Part shown: positions 47,357 through 56,928 of the stretch, piece by piece
Layout of the letters: each line of letters opens with the position of its first letter
Position numbering within the stretch: the stretch's first letter is position 1
Notes under the pieces: generated by a model
The model's database searches: none
Told to the model about the DNA's origin: nothing
The model's input: only the letters and a program-made list of their open reading frames with translations
Translations under genes and position numbers: made by a program
From: Lysinibacillus mangiferihumi
GTDB taxonomy: Bacteria > Bacillota > Bacilli > Bacillales_A > Planococcaceae
NCBI RefSeq assembly: GCF_003049665.1
Contig: NZ_PYWM01000004.1
Coordinates: 208,633 to 272,632 of the forward strand
Direction of reading: 5' to 3'
Length of the DNA: 64,000 bases

Positions 47357-48604
47357 TTACTCTTCGCTATTTTGTAGTTCCTTATCTAAGCCTTCAGCAA
47401 ATAAGCCGTATACATAGCGTTCTGCATCAAATGGTTGTAAATCATCCATTTTCTCGCCAAGACCTACAAATTTCACAGGAATGTGTAATTTATTTCGAAT
47501 GGCAAGCACAATACCACCTTTTGCGGTACCATCGAGCTTCGTTAAAACAATTCCCGTTACATTTGTTACTTCTTTAAATGTTTGTGCCTGCACAAGTGCA
47601 TTTTGACCAGTCGTTGCATCTAGTGCTAATAACACCTCGTGCGGAGCATTTGGTATTTCCCGTGAAATAACTCGATGTACTTTTTCAAGTTCATTCATTA
47701 AGTTCACTTTGTTTTGTAAACGGCCCGCAGTATCACAAATTAAGACATCTGCTTTACGATTTTTTGCAGCACGTATTGCATCATACATAACCGCTGCTGG
47801 ATCCGAACCTTCTGATTGCTTAATAACCTCACAACCAACACGGTCTCCCCAAACTTGTAATTGGTCAATTGCCCCTGCACGGAACGTATCTCCTGCAGCT
47901 AAGACAACTGTTTTCCCTTCTGATTTTAGACGATGTGCTAACTTACCAATTGTTGTTGTTTTCCCAACACCGTTTACACCTACGAATAAAATAACCGTTA
48001 ACTCACCATTAGGCTGCATATTTAGTTCGATTAAATCTTCTTCCCCTTGCTCGTAAATTTCCACAAGTTTTTCAGAAATAATCGCTTGGATACCATTTGT
48101 ATCTTTAATATTTTTGCGCTGTACTTCAAAACGTAATTTATCCATTAGCTCCATAACTGTTTCAAAGCCAACGTCTGCTTGTAATAAAAGATCTTCTAGT
48201 TCTTCAAAGAAGTCCTCATCTACTTTACGGTAGCGTGCCACTAAATCATTGACCTTAGAAGTAAAGGAATTACGGGTTTTTTCAAGACCTGCTTTAAATT
48301 TTTGCGTAATAGACCAGGCTGAAGGTTTTTTTTCTTTTACAGGTTCCTCTACAATCGCAATTTCCTGCACTTCTTCCTGTTTTTCTTCCTCCACAACATT
48401 CGAAGCTTGTGAATCAATGAAGACCTCACTTGCTGATGATTCTTCTACTTTTTCTTGCTCTTCTTTATGACTTGATTCCTGTTGAACTGGCTCTACCGTA
48501 TCTTCAAGCTTTAATTCGGTAGATGGCTCTTCGACTAAATTTTCTACTTTTTCTTCTATTGGATTTCCAATTAGCTTATCTTTTAAACGTTTAAAAAAAC
48601 TCAT
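47357..48604 (-). CDS. ftsY: Signal recognition particle receptor FtsY
   Basis: 415 residues. The acidic N-terminal A region (about 15-90, many Glu) is followed by the NG GTPase domain: GVNGVGKTTTIGKL near 210, AGDTFRAGAIDQLQVWGDR, DTAGRLQNK, TKLDGTAKGG and the final KFVGLGEKMDDLQPFD. Receives ribosome-SRP complexes at the membrane. Start overlaps the smc stop by 4 bp. Confidence 0.97.
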   Translation of the reverse strand: MSFFKRLKDKLIGNPIEEKVENLVEEPSTELKLEDTVEPVQQESSHKEEQEKVEESSASEVFIDSQASNVVEEEKQEEVQEIAIVEEPVKEKKPSAWSITQKFKAGLEKTRNSFTSKVNDLVARYRKVDEDFFEELEDLLLQADVGFETVMELMDKLRFEVQRKNIKDTNGIQAIISEKLVEIYEQGEEDLIELNMQPNGELTVILFVGVNGVGKTTTIGKLAHRLKSEGKTVVLAAGDTFRAGAIDQLQVWGDRVGCEVIKQSEGSDPAAVMYDAIRAAKNRKADVLICDTAGRLQNKVNLMNELEKVHRVISREIPNAPHEVLLALDATTGQNALVQAQTFKEVTNVTGIVLTKLDGTAKGGIVLAIRNKLHIPVKFVGLGEKMDDLQPFDAERYVYGLFAEGLDKELQNSEE

Positions 48605-51600
48605 GCTTGTTCGCTCCTTTGCTCCGCAAGTACGGGTTCATCTTCTAATTTTACTGATACAAGTTTTGATACACCTGATTCCTGCATCGTAATACCATAC
48701 AGTACGTCAGCTCCCTCCATTGTACCTTTACGGTGAGTAATAACAATGAATTGGGTATTGCGACTAAACTTTTTCAAGTATTCGCTGTATCGAACAACAT
48801 TTGCCTCATCCAATGCCGCTTCTACTTCGTCGAGTATACAGAACGGCACAGGTCTAATATTTAAAATGGAGAATAGTAAAGCAATCGCGGTAAGTGCACG
48901 TTCACCACCAGAAAGTAAACTTAAATTTTGCAACTTTTTCCCTGGCGGTTGTGCAACAATTTCAATGCCCGTATCAAGCATATTGTCTGGATCTATTAAT
49001 ACTAAATCTGCCTGACCGCCCCCAAACAATTCACGGAATACTCGTTTGAATTGCTCTCGAATGGCAAAAAATGTTTCACTAAAACGAATTGTCATTTCTT
49101 CATCCATTTCTTTAATAGCTTCGTGTAAAGTATCCTGCGCTTCGAGTAAGTCCTCACGCTGCTCTGTTAAAAAAGAATGTCGTTCTTGGACACGCTCAAA
49201 TTCCTCAATCGCACTTAAGTTTACAGGACCTAATTCCTCAATAGATTTTTTCAATAACTTGACGCGACGTCGCATATGCTCTTCGTCTTCAATGGTTAAA
49301 GCGACTTCCAGTGCCTCTTCGAACGTTAGTTGATAGTTTTCTTCGAGCTGATTTTTAAAATTACTCATCTCAAATTCTACGCGATTGCGCTTTAATTCAT
49401 TCGCACGTATTGCTTCAATGAAGCCTTTATGTATACGTTGCAATTCCTTTAGCTGCTCTTCTAACGTTGTTAATTCCTGTTGTTGCGCCGCTTTTTCTTC
49501 CTTTTTTTGGGTAATTGTAACTTGTAACGTTTCTCTTCTAGCTTTCCAAGTTGCAACTTGCTCCTCCACTTCTTCATCACTCAATAATTTTGTCGATTCA
49601 TCAGATTGAAGCCAGATTATTTCCTGAGAAATATTGTCGACTTTTTGGCGAGCTTTGTTTAATTGTAGGGCAAGTTCTGCAGTTGCAATTTGTACTTGTG
49701 ACATTTGCTCCTGCATAACCGCTAACTCTGAACGTTTTTCTGCCGTTTGTTCGCGCAGAACATCTTTTTCTGTTTCACTTTGTAGTTTAACTTTACCTAA
49801 TTGCTCTACCGTCTCGTTTATCGCTACTAATTCTTCAGCAAGCGCTGCTAAACGTGCAGTAGCTACTTCCTTTTGAGCAAGCAGCGCTTCCTCACGTGTC
49901 TTCACATCTTGCGTTTCATTTGAAGCAAAGGACACTCTGGCCGATAGACTTTTTTCTACAACTTCTAATTCTCGAAGGCGACTTGCCTGTTGCATTTCTT
50001 CTTTACGCAGTTGTTCGCCTTCCAGTTTTAATTGTTCTACTTTGTCACGTAATGTAGCCAATGTCTCTTTTTCAGTTGCTACAGCCTGCTCTGCACTATA
50101 AATCGACGTTTCTAGTGCTTCAAGTTTGGCAATAAGACCATCAAGCTCTGCTTTTCTTGTAAATAGGGAAGATTGTTGTTTCGCTGCACCACCCGTTAAA
50201 GAACCCCCAGCATTGACAATATCCCCTTCGAGCGTTACGACACGATAACGGAAATTACATAATCGTGCAATTTGACTTGCCCCTTCTAAATTCGCTGCGA
50301 CGATGACATTGCCAAGCAAATTTTCAACAATGGAACGATTGTCCTCATCGAACGTAACAAGTGCATCAGCCATTTGTACGAACGCTGGATGCTCCGTAGC
50401 AAGCTGAATCGCTGAAGGATTGATTTTGCGTGATTTCATAACCGTTTTCGGTAAGAATGTCGCACGCCCCGCTCTTTTTTGCTTTAACCAACGGATAGCT
50501 TGTTGGGCGTTCTGTTCGTTCGTCGTCACAATATGTTGTGAAGCCGCACCCAAAGCCGTTTCGATCGCTTGTGAATATTTGCCATTGACCTGAATCAATT
50601 CCGCCACTGCGCCTTCAATACCAAATAATTCACCTTTATCACGCGCCAGTAATACTTCCTTAACACCATGGAAGAAGCCAGAGAAATCAGCTTCTAGCTC
50701 TGCTAATGTATCTTTTCTAGCTTTTAATTGTTGCTGGTGCTGATAAGCCTTATACAGCATTTCTTGCTTATCATTAAAAGAAAGATTCACTTTTTTAAAC
50801 TGCATTTGCAATGCTTCATATTGTTCGAGCTTCTGTTGCAATTCGGTCGTTGTTGCTGCATGTATGCCAACAAGTGTTTCTTTCTCCGCCACAACTTCAA
50901 TCAACTCTTGACCAATCTCATCCGTTTGGTCTGTCATACGTGCTGCCATTGCTTTTTGTTGCGATAATTGTTGGTCGATATTTTTCAATTCATTTTTGAC
51001 TGTTGCTTCTTCGTTTAATGAATCAATATAGCGGTTTTTATGCTCTTCCATTTCCTGTTCAATTTCTGTAACTGAACGGTTTAAGGATTGCTCTAATTGC
51101 TTAATGATTTGCTTTAGCGTTAAAACTTCTTGTTGTTTTTCTACAAACAATTGTTTTTTCTCAAGTTCTTGCGCAACTAATACCTCTACTTCATTTTGCG
51201 CTTCTAGTAATGATGCATTCAACTGCTGTAATTGATGCGTTGCATTTTGGCGTTTTTCAGCCATTAAAGCTTTACGACCATCCCAACGTTCCATTTCCAT
51301 CGTTGCATCTACAAGCTCAGATTGAGCAGCATCCAATAATACATCCAACTCTTTTAAATATTTGCGAATATCCGTCGTTTGTGTTTCTAGCGCTTGAATA
51401 TCCTTTGCTTGTTTTTGCTCTGTTTCAGATAGCTGCGCATACTCTTCTTTCAATGCATGCAAAGATTGTGCACAATTTTTTAAATCGTGCACAAGAATCG
51501 CAATATCAAAATCCTTTAGTTCCGTGGACATTTGTACATAGTCTCTTGCGCTAGAAGCTTGTATTTGCAATGGCTCCAAGCGGCTATCCAACTCATGTAA

Positions 51601-52182
51601 AATATCTAAAACACGGTAAAGATTTTCATCTGTTTCTACAAGTTTATGCTCTGCTTTTTTCTTTCGTAGCTTATATTTTAAAACACCAGCAGCCTCTTCA
51701 AATATTGAGCGGCGATCGTCCGGGCGGCTATTTAAAATTTCATCGACACGGCCTTGTGAAATAATTGAAAAAGCCTCTTTCCCAAGTCCCGAATCCATAA
51801 ACAAGTCCGTAATATCCTTCAGGCGACACTGCTGGTTATTTAATAAATATTCACTATCACCTGAACGGTATACGCGTCTTGTTACGCTGACCTCTGTATA
51901 CGAAAAAGCAAGTTGCTCATCAGTATTATCTAAAATTAATGTTACCTCTGCAAAGTTTAGTGGCTTTCGAGAGTCACTCCCAGCAAAAATAACATCTTCC
52001 ATCTTTGCCCCACGTAACGACTTTGCCGATTGCTCCCCGAGTACCCAACGAATAGCATCAGTTACATTACTTTTCCCACTGCCATTAGGTCCAACAACAG
52101 CTGTAACACCTGGTACAAAGTCAATACCAATGCGCTCCGCAAAAGATTTAAAGCCAATCACTTCGAGTCGTTTTAGGAACAT
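48601..52182 (-). CDS. smc: Chromosome segregation protein SMC
   Basis: 1193 residues. Walker A GPNGSGKS at 31-38, Q-loop region, long coiled-coil arms (about 165-500 and 670-1020), hinge with GGSLTGGAAKQQS near 650, ABC signature LSGGERALTAIAL near 1090 and Walker B FCILDEVEAALDEAN. Forms condensin with ScpAB. Follows rnc by 3 bp and overlaps ftsY by 4 bp: rnc-smc-ftsY operon. Confidence 0.98.
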   Translation of the reverse strand: MFLKRLEVIGFKSFAERIGIDFVPGVTAVVGPNGSGKSNVTDAIRWVLGEQSAKSLRGAKMEDVIFAGSDSRKPLNFAEVTLILDNTDEQLAFSYTEVSVTRRVYRSGDSEYLLNNQQCRLKDITDLFMDSGLGKEAFSIISQGRVDEILNSRPDDRRSIFEEAAGVLKYKLRKKKAEHKLVETDENLYRVLDILHELDSRLEPLQIQASSARDYVQMSTELKDFDIAILVHDLKNCAQSLHALKEEYAQLSETEQKQAKDIQALETQTTDIRKYLKELDVLLDAAQSELVDATMEMERWDGRKALMAEKRQNATHQLQQLNASLLEAQNEVEVLVAQELEKKQLFVEKQQEVLTLKQIIKQLEQSLNRSVTEIEQEMEEHKNRYIDSLNEEATVKNELKNIDQQLSQQKAMAARMTDQTDEIGQELIEVVAEKETLVGIHAATTTELQQKLEQYEALQMQFKKVNLSFNDKQEMLYKAYQHQQQLKARKDTLAELEADFSGFFHGVKEVLLARDKGELFGIEGAVAELIQVNGKYSQAIETALGAASQHIVTTNEQNAQQAIRWLKQKRAGRATFLPKTVMKSRKINPSAIQLATEHPAFVQMADALVTFDEDNRSIVENLLGNVIVAANLEGASQIARLCNFRYRVVTLEGDIVNAGGSLTGGAAKQQSSLFTRKAELDGLIAKLEALETSIYSAEQAVATEKETLATLRDKVEQLKLEGEQLRKEEMQQASRLRELEVVEKSLSARVSFASNETQDVKTREEALLAQKEVATARLAALAEELVAINETVEQLGKVKLQSETEKDVLREQTAEKRSELAVMQEQMSQVQIATAELALQLNKARQKVDNISQEIIWLQSDESTKLLSDEEVEEQVATWKARRETLQVTITQKKEEKAAQQQELTTLEEQLKELQRIHKGFIEAIRANELKRNRVEFEMSNFKNQLEENYQLTFEEALEVALTIEDEEHMRRRVKLLKKSIEELGPVNLSAIEEFERVQERHSFLTEQREDLLEAQDTLHEAIKEMDEEMTIRFSETFFAIREQFKRVFRELFGGGQADLVLIDPDNMLDTGIEIVAQPPGKKLQNLSLLSGGERALTAIALLFSILNIRPVPFCILDEVEAALDEANVVRYSEYLKKFSRNTQFIVITHRKGTMEGADVLYGITMQESGVSKLVSVKLEDEPVLAEQRSEQA

Positions 52183-52185
52183 CTA

Positions 52186-52950
52186 TTAAGCCTCCTCTTT
52201 AGCAGTATGCTCACGCATTGCGCGCATCGCACATTGTGCTGCTTGTTGCTCGGCTTCTTTTTTTGATTTTCCTCGACCAATACCAAGCTCTTGTCCATTT
52301 AATAACACGCTTGATACAAAGGTACGGTTATGCGCTGGGCCCTTTTCATCAATAATTTCATAATGAAGTAAACCGTTGTTTGTTTGCTGTACCATTTCTT
52401 GTAGCTGGCTTTTAAAATCCATCACATGCGAAAAAGCACCGACTTCTACCTTTGGGAACACGATTCGTTCTAAAAATGTCACGACCGTTTGCAAATCCTG
52501 ATCTAAATAAAGAGCACCTACAAATGATTCAAAAACATCTGCAAGTAGCGCTGGGCGTTCCCGTCCACCTGTTAATTCTTCACCTTTTCCAAGCAATACA
52601 AAGCGACCAAATCCTAATTCATTTGCAAAAATAACAAGGGATGGTTCACAAACGATTGAAGCTCGCAATTTTGTTAATTCGCCCTCACTCATATGCGGGT
52701 ATTTCTCAAAAAGGTATTTAGAAACAGACAGTTCAAGTACAGCGTCGCCTAAAAATTCGAGACGCTCATTATCCGTAAACAATTTACGGCGATGCTCATT
52801 CACATAAGATGAATGCGTGAATGCTTGATACAATAAATTTTTATTAATAAATGTGATGTTTAATTCATGCTGTAATAGCTCGAATTGATTGCGTACTTTT
52901 TCAGGAAGTACGCCTGATTTCTGCATAGTTCCTTTTCTTCTCATAGCCAT
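52186..52950 (-). CDS. rnc: Ribonuclease III
   Basis: 254 residues. Cleaves double-stranded RNA in rRNA and mRNA processing. The catalytic signature [10 protein letters not shown] is at 61-70, followed by [17 protein letters not shown]. The dsRNA-binding domain is C-terminal ([20 protein letters not shown] ... [16 protein letters not shown]). Upstream spacer separates it from acpP by a strong terminator. Confidence 0.97.
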   Translation of the reverse strand: MAMRRKGTMQKSGVLPEKVRNQFELLQHELNITFINKNLLYQAFTHSSYVNEHRRKLFTDNERLEFLGDAVLELSVSKYLFEKYPHMSEGELTKLRASIVCEPSLVIFANELGFGRFVLLGKGEELTGGRERPALLADVFESFVGALYLDQDLQTVVTFLERIVFPKVEVGAFSHVMDFKSQLQEMVQQTNNGLLHYEIIDEKGPAHNRTFVSSVLLNGQELGIGRGKSKKEAEQQAAQCAMRAMREHTAKEEA

Positions 52951-53074
52951 TGAACAATCTGCCTTCCTAATAGTTTCTACCGTCTTAGTGTACCTTTTTC
53001 AAGGCATTTATGCAAAAGTATTTCGGCATAAATACAATGTTTTGGAAGTTTTTTCGTATTTTTTTAACAAAAAT

Positions 53075-53122
53075 AAAAAAAGGTACGTCCATCGTTCGAA
53101 AAACGAACCATTTCGTACCTTT
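53075..53122 (-). terminator. Terminator of the fapR-acpP operon
   Basis: On the minus strand AAAGGTACG and CGTACCTTT enclose an inner GGTTCG/CGAAC stem, followed by TTTTTTTATTTTTG. Very strong intrinsic terminator. Confidence 0.92.
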
Positions 53123-53127
53123 AAAAT

Positions 53128-53207
53128 ACATCAAAGCATAGTTGCTTTTGCCATTATGCTTTGATGTAAGTCTACAATGGTATCAGATTTTGCATTATCA
53201 AAATCTG
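53128..53207 (-). other. Two further perfect hairpins in the acpP 3' UTR
   Basis: ACATCAAAGCATA (53128-53140) is fully complementary to 53155-53167 (13 bp, 14-base loop). CAGATTTTG (53184-53192) is complementary to 53199-53207 (9 bp, 6-base loop). With the terminator they make three tandem stem-loops after the acpP stop. Neither has a T-run. Possible 3'-UTR small RNA or stabiliser for the abundant acpP message. Confidence 0.6.
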
Positions 53208-53224
53208 TGTCATCTAGCAGAAAA

Positions 53225-53461
53225 TTAGTTAATTTTACCTTCGATGTATGAAATAGCAGAACCAACTGTTGAAATTTTTTCAGCATCTTCATCAGAAATT
53301 TCCATATCGAATTCGTCTTCAAGCTCCATTACAAGCTCAACAACGTCTAATGAGTCTGCACCTAAATCATCACGGAAAGAAGCTTCTAGTGTAACTTCAC
53401 TTTCCTCAACACCTAAACGGTCTACGATTACTTTTGTTACGCGCTCTAATACTGTAGTCAA
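53225..53461 (-). CDS. acpP: Acyl carrier protein
   Basis: 78 residues starting with TTG at 53459-53461. The longer frame starts at a GTG inside the ribosome site (GGGGAGGTG), whereas TTG lies eight bases after it and gives [10 protein letters not shown], aligned with B. subtilis MADTLERVTK. The phosphopantetheine site is Ser37 in [18 protein letters not shown]. Carrier for fatty-acid synthesis. Last gene of the fapR operon, 51 bp after fabG. Confidence 0.97.
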   Translation of the reverse strand: MTTVLERVTKVIVDRLGVEESEVTLEASFRDDLGADSLDVVELVMELEDEFDMEISDEDAEKISTVGSAISYIEGKIN

Positions 53462-53521
53462 AACGTTCACCTCCCCTCAAATGATTATACAAAAAATTAA
53501 AAATTATGCTATAGCATATTA

Positions 53522-54268
53522 TTACATCACCATGCCGCCGTCAATATGTAGCGTTTGGCCTGTCATATAGTTTGCATCTTCAGAAGCTAAAAACGCAACT
53601 GCTTTCGCAATATCCTCAGGTTGCCCAAGTTTAGCGAGAGGAATTTGTGTCAGCATGCCTTGTTTTAAATCTTCTGGTAGCTGTTCAGTCATTTCAGTTT
53701 CAATAAAACCTGGAGCAATGGCATTCACTAAAATATTACGTGACGCAAGTTCTTTTGCCGTCGTTTTTGTTAAGCCAATGACGCCCGCTTTTGCCGCTAC
53801 ATAATTAGCTTGCCCTGCATTACCAGCAACACCAACGATAGAAGAAATATTAATGATGCGCCCTGCACGCTGCTTCATCATTTGACGAGTAACTGCTTTT
53901 GTACAAAGGAATACACCTTTTAAGTTTGTATCGAGTACATCGTCCCATTCTTCTTCTTTCATGCGCATCAATAAATTATCGCGAGTAATTCCTGCATTAT
54001 TTACTAAAATATCAAGCGCGCCAAATGTTTTGACTGCCGCATCCATTAATGCAGTAACTTCCTCTGTTTTTGAGACACTTGCTTGAACCGCAATCGCCTC
54101 TCCACCATTTGCTTGAATTGTCGCAACTACTTCCTCTGCTTTTGCCTGTGAGCCGCTATAGTTAACAACAACCTTCGCACCTTCATCCGCAAGCTTCAAT
54201 GCAATCGCACGGCCAATTCCTCGTGAAGCACCTGTTACAACCGCTACTTTACCTTCTAGTTTACGCAT
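53522..54268 (-). CDS. fabG: 3-oxoacyl-[ACP] reductase
   Basis: 248 residues. NADPH-dependent reductase of fatty-acid elongation, short-chain dehydrogenase fold. Cofactor motif TGASRGIG at 12-19, NNAG at 90-93, catalytic Ser143, Tyr156 and Lys160 ([16 protein letters not shown]). The C-terminal [13 protein letters not shown] is typical. Start overlaps the fabD end by 8 bp. Confidence 0.97.
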   Translation of the reverse strand: MRKLEGKVAVVTGASRGIGRAIALKLADEGAKVVVNYSGSQAKAEEVVATIQANGGEAIAVQASVSKTEEVTALMDAAVKTFGALDILVNNAGITRDNLLMRMKEEEWDDVLDTNLKGVFLCTKAVTRQMMKQRAGRIINISSIVGVAGNAGQANYVAAKAGVIGLTKTTAKELASRNILVNAIAPGFIETEMTEQLPEDLKQGMLTQIPLAKLGQPEDIAKAVAFLASEDANYMTGQTLHIDGGMVM

Positions 54269-55214
54269 TGATTGTCCACTCCTTCGACGCTTCTATTACC
54301 GCTTCTAATGACGCTTCATCATATACACAATATGTTGCCACTGAACGATCTATTTTCTTAACTAAGCCACTTAACACTTTACCAGGACCACACTCGATAA
54401 ATACATCCACGCCTTGCGCAATCATTTCGCGAACGGATGCTTCCCATAGTACAGCGCTATACACTTGTTCAACTAACTCTTGTTGAATAGCTGGTACATC
54501 TTGTAATTCTTTCGCCTTCACGTTGCTAATTACCGGAATTTGTGGTTCCGATAAAGTAATTTCGGCTAGCGTAGCTTGTAATTGTTCTGAGGATGGTCGC
54601 ATTAATTCTGAATGGAAAGGTCCACTTACTACTAACGGAATTGCACGTTTTGCACCCGCTTCTTTTGCAGCTACAGAGGCCTTATCAACGCCTTCCTTAG
54701 TACCAGAAATGACAATTTGTCCTGGACAGTTGACGTTTGCAACTTGAACTACATCACCTTCAGCTGTAACTTTAGCAGTAACTGCATGTAACGCCTCAAG
54801 CTCCATTCCAAGAATAGCTGCCATTGCACCTTGCCCTGCTGGTACAGCTTCGTTCATGTATAAACCACGTTTATGAACAACAGCTACAGCATCCTCAAAC
54901 GATAGCACACCTGCGATGACTAATGCACCGTATTCTCCAAGAGAGTGACCAGCAGCATAATGTGGCGTAATGCCTGCAGCACGCAATTTTTCAGCAACCA
55001 TAACACCTGTCGTTAATAATGCTGGTTGCGCATGGTATGTTAGCGTTAACTCTTCAGCAGGTCCCTCTAACATTAATTTAGATAAGTCAAAACCAAGTGT
55101 CTTGTTAGCACTTTCGTAGAAGGCCTTACTTTCTTGAGAATTGCTTATAAATTCTTGACCCATGCCAACCGTCTGTGAGCCTTGGCCTGGAAAAATAAAT
55201 GCAATTTTCGTCAT
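54261..55214 (-). CDS. fabD: Malonyl-CoA:ACP transacylase
   Basis: 317 residues. Loads malonate on ACP for fatty-acid synthesis. FPGQGSQ at 8-14, catalytic Ser91 in AGHSLGEY, and the active-site His in [11 protein letters not shown]. Follows plsX by 19 bp and overlaps fabG by 8 bp. Confidence 0.97.
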   Translation of the reverse strand: MTKIAFIFPGQGSQTVGMGQEFISNSQESKAFYESANKTLGFDLSKLMLEGPAEELTLTYHAQPALLTTGVMVAEKLRAAGITPHYAAGHSLGEYGALVIAGVLSFEDAVAVVHKRGLYMNEAVPAGQGAMAAILGMELEALHAVTAKVTAEGDVVQVANVNCPGQIVISGTKEGVDKASVAAKEAGAKRAIPLVVSGPFHSELMRPSSEQLQATLAEITLSEPQIPVISNVKAKELQDVPAIQQELVEQVYSAVLWEASVREMIAQGVDVFIECGPGKVLSGLVKKIDRSVATYCVYDEASLEAVIEASKEWTINA

Positions 55215-55233
55215 TTCTTACTAATCCCCTTTG

Positions 55234-56226
55234 TTAATCAATTTCTAAGTGACGTACTGTATCGGTAATAGTTGATATCACTGTATGCTCTACCATTGTA
55301 TTGGCTTGACGGATTGCACTATAGATTGCTTTCGCATTGGATGATCCATGCGCTTTAATTACAGGTGCTTGTAAACCAAACAAACCTGCACCGCCATACT
55401 CTGTATAGTCCATTTTATTTTTTAAGTCACGTAAATTATTTTTCATTAACATTGCTGAAATTTTCGTTTTGGTAGAAGACATAAATGCCTCTTTTAGCAT
55501 TGTAAACAACGCACCCGCTGTTCCTTCTATTGACTTCAGCACCATATTGCCTGTAAATCCATCTGTCACAACGACGTCTGCTACCCCATCAAGTAAATCA
55601 CGCGCCTCAACGTTGCCGATAAAATTCAAGTCCGCTTCTTTTAATAATGCAAAAGCCCCTTTCGTTAAATCATTGCCTTTTTTATCTTCAGTTCCGATAT
55701 TTAAAAGACCAATACGTGGCTTTTGTAAACCGCCTACCTTTTTGGCGTATATATCACCCATAATCGCATATTGCAGTAAATGCTCTGGCCGTGCATCTGC
55801 ATTCGCTCCTAAATCGAGCATTAAAAACCCTTTGCCATCAAGCGTCGGTAATGTCGTAGCTAGAGCAGGTCGTGCAATACCTTCAATACGCCCTACCTTA
55901 AACAAACCACCTGCCATTAATGCACCTGTATTACCAGCCGAAAGACAGGCATCTGCCTTCCCTTCTTCCACTGCATCCATCATGCGTGCCATCGATGAAT
56001 CTTTTTTACGTCGTACAGCACGTGCAGGGTCATCTGTGCCCTCGACCACTTCTTCACAATGAACAACCGTTAAGCGGTCATGCATTTTCAAAAAAGGGTC
56101 AAGCTTTTCTTGTTGTCCATATAACTGAATTTCCAAATTTGGAATTTGTTCTAATGCTAATAATGCACCTTCCACTACTGACTTTGGTGCATTGTCGCCA
56201 CCCATTCCATCAAGTGCTAATTTCAT
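55234..56226 (-). CDS. plsX: Phosphate acyltransferase PlsX
   Basis: 330 residues. Makes acyl-phosphate from acyl-ACP for PlsY, the first step of Gram-positive phospholipid synthesis. Family blocks: [56 protein letters not shown] and the C-terminal [19 protein letters not shown]. Overlaps fapR by 4 bp. Confidence 0.97.
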   Translation of the reverse strand: MKLALDGMGGDNAPKSVVEGALLALEQIPNLEIQLYGQQEKLDPFLKMHDRLTVVHCEEVVEGTDDPARAVRRKKDSSMARMMDAVEEGKADACLSAGNTGALMAGGLFKVGRIEGIARPALATTLPTLDGKGFLMLDLGANADARPEHLLQYAIMGDIYAKKVGGLQKPRIGLLNIGTEDKKGNDLTKGAFALLKEADLNFIGNVEARDLLDGVADVVVTDGFTGNMVLKSIEGTAGALFTMLKEAFMSSTKTKISAMLMKNNLRDLKNKMDYTEYGGAGLFGLQAPVIKAHGSSNAKAIYSAIRQANTMVEHTVISTITDTVRHLEID

Positions 56227-56807
56227 TCTTGTTCACCTTTACCTTTCGTGCGGTACATATCGAATTCACCAACCAAAACTGTTTCACCATTTACAGTAGA
56301 TACTATTTCTACTTTTGTACGATGGCGTTCATCATCTCTTCCAACAACGACCGCCTTAGTAATAACACGATTTCCGGCTTTTACAGGTTTCACAAATGTA
56401 ATATTGGAGTGTACTGTTAATGCAAGTTCATCATCAATAACCGCTACAGCTAATGAGTTTGCCTGTGCAAATAAATGATGTCCACGGGCGATGCCATTGC
56501 GCTGAAAAACGTGCTCATCTTTTACGTCAAAAATTGATAATGCACGATTGTCTAATTCTATATCAATAATTTCACCGATTACTTCGTCAATCGGTAAAGA
56601 TTTCACTTCATTTTCATAAGTTTTCGAAGCCACATCTTTAATTCGTTCACGCAATTCGGGAATTGCTAATTCCATACGATCCAATCGAATTGTTTGAACA
56701 CTTACCTGAAACTCCGACGCGAGTTGTTCATCTGTGACGAATGGATTTTCCGCAATCGTTTCAGATAATAATCGCTGTCGCTCTTTTTTCGTTCGTCTCA
56801 ACGTCAT
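56223..56807 (-). CDS. fapR: Fatty acid and phospholipid synthesis repressor FapR
   Basis: 194 residues. N-terminal DeoR-like winged helix ([36 protein letters not shown]) and a hot-dog fold effector domain (about 75-190) that binds malonyl-CoA and releases DNA. Its own operator is visible upstream at 56829-56845. First gene of fapR-plsX-fabD-fabG-acpP. Confidence 0.96.
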   Translation of the reverse strand: MTLRRTKKERQRLLSETIAENPFVTDEQLASEFQVSVQTIRLDRMELAIPELRERIKDVASKTYENEVKSLPIDEVIGEIIDIELDNRALSIFDVKDEHVFQRNGIARGHHLFAQANSLAVAVIDDELALTVHSNITFVKPVKAGNRVITKAVVVGRDDERHRTKVEIVSTVNGETVLVGEFDMYRTKGKGEQE

Positions 56808-56828
56808 TCGCCACCTTTTGAGTTGTTA

Positions 56829-56845
56829 TTAGCACTTGGTACTAA
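56829..56845. promoter_or_regulatory. FapR operator
   Basis: TTAGCACTTGGTACTAA differs at three of 17 positions from the recalled B. subtilis FapR box TTAGTACCTGATACTAA. It lies just downstream of the fapR -10, so bound FapR would block initiation and malonyl-CoA would relieve it. Confidence 0.8.
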
Positions 56846-56849
56846 TATC

Positions 56850-56878
56850 AGTATATAGAGTATAAAAAAAGAATGCAA
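56850..56878 (-). promoter_or_regulatory. fapR promoter
   Basis: On the minus strand -35 TTGCAT (56873-56878), 17-bp spacer, -10 TATACT (56850-56855). The -35 lies inside the stem of the recG terminator. Confidence 0.7.
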
Positions 56879-56909
56879 GACTTGTTTTCAAAAACAAGCT
56901 CTCACATTC
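56863..56909 (-). terminator. recG terminator
   Basis: Nested stems on the minus strand: GAATG, AGA and CTTGTTTT pair with AAAACAAG, TCT and CATTC, followed by TTTTTTT. Strong. It overlaps the fapR -35 element. Confidence 0.88.
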
Positions 56910-56928
56910 CTTCTTACACAACACTACA

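Noticed and set aside
53131..53322. Minus-strand frame overlapping the acpP end
   Set aside because: It is acpP read in another frame and runs through the 3' UTR hairpins; no start signal.
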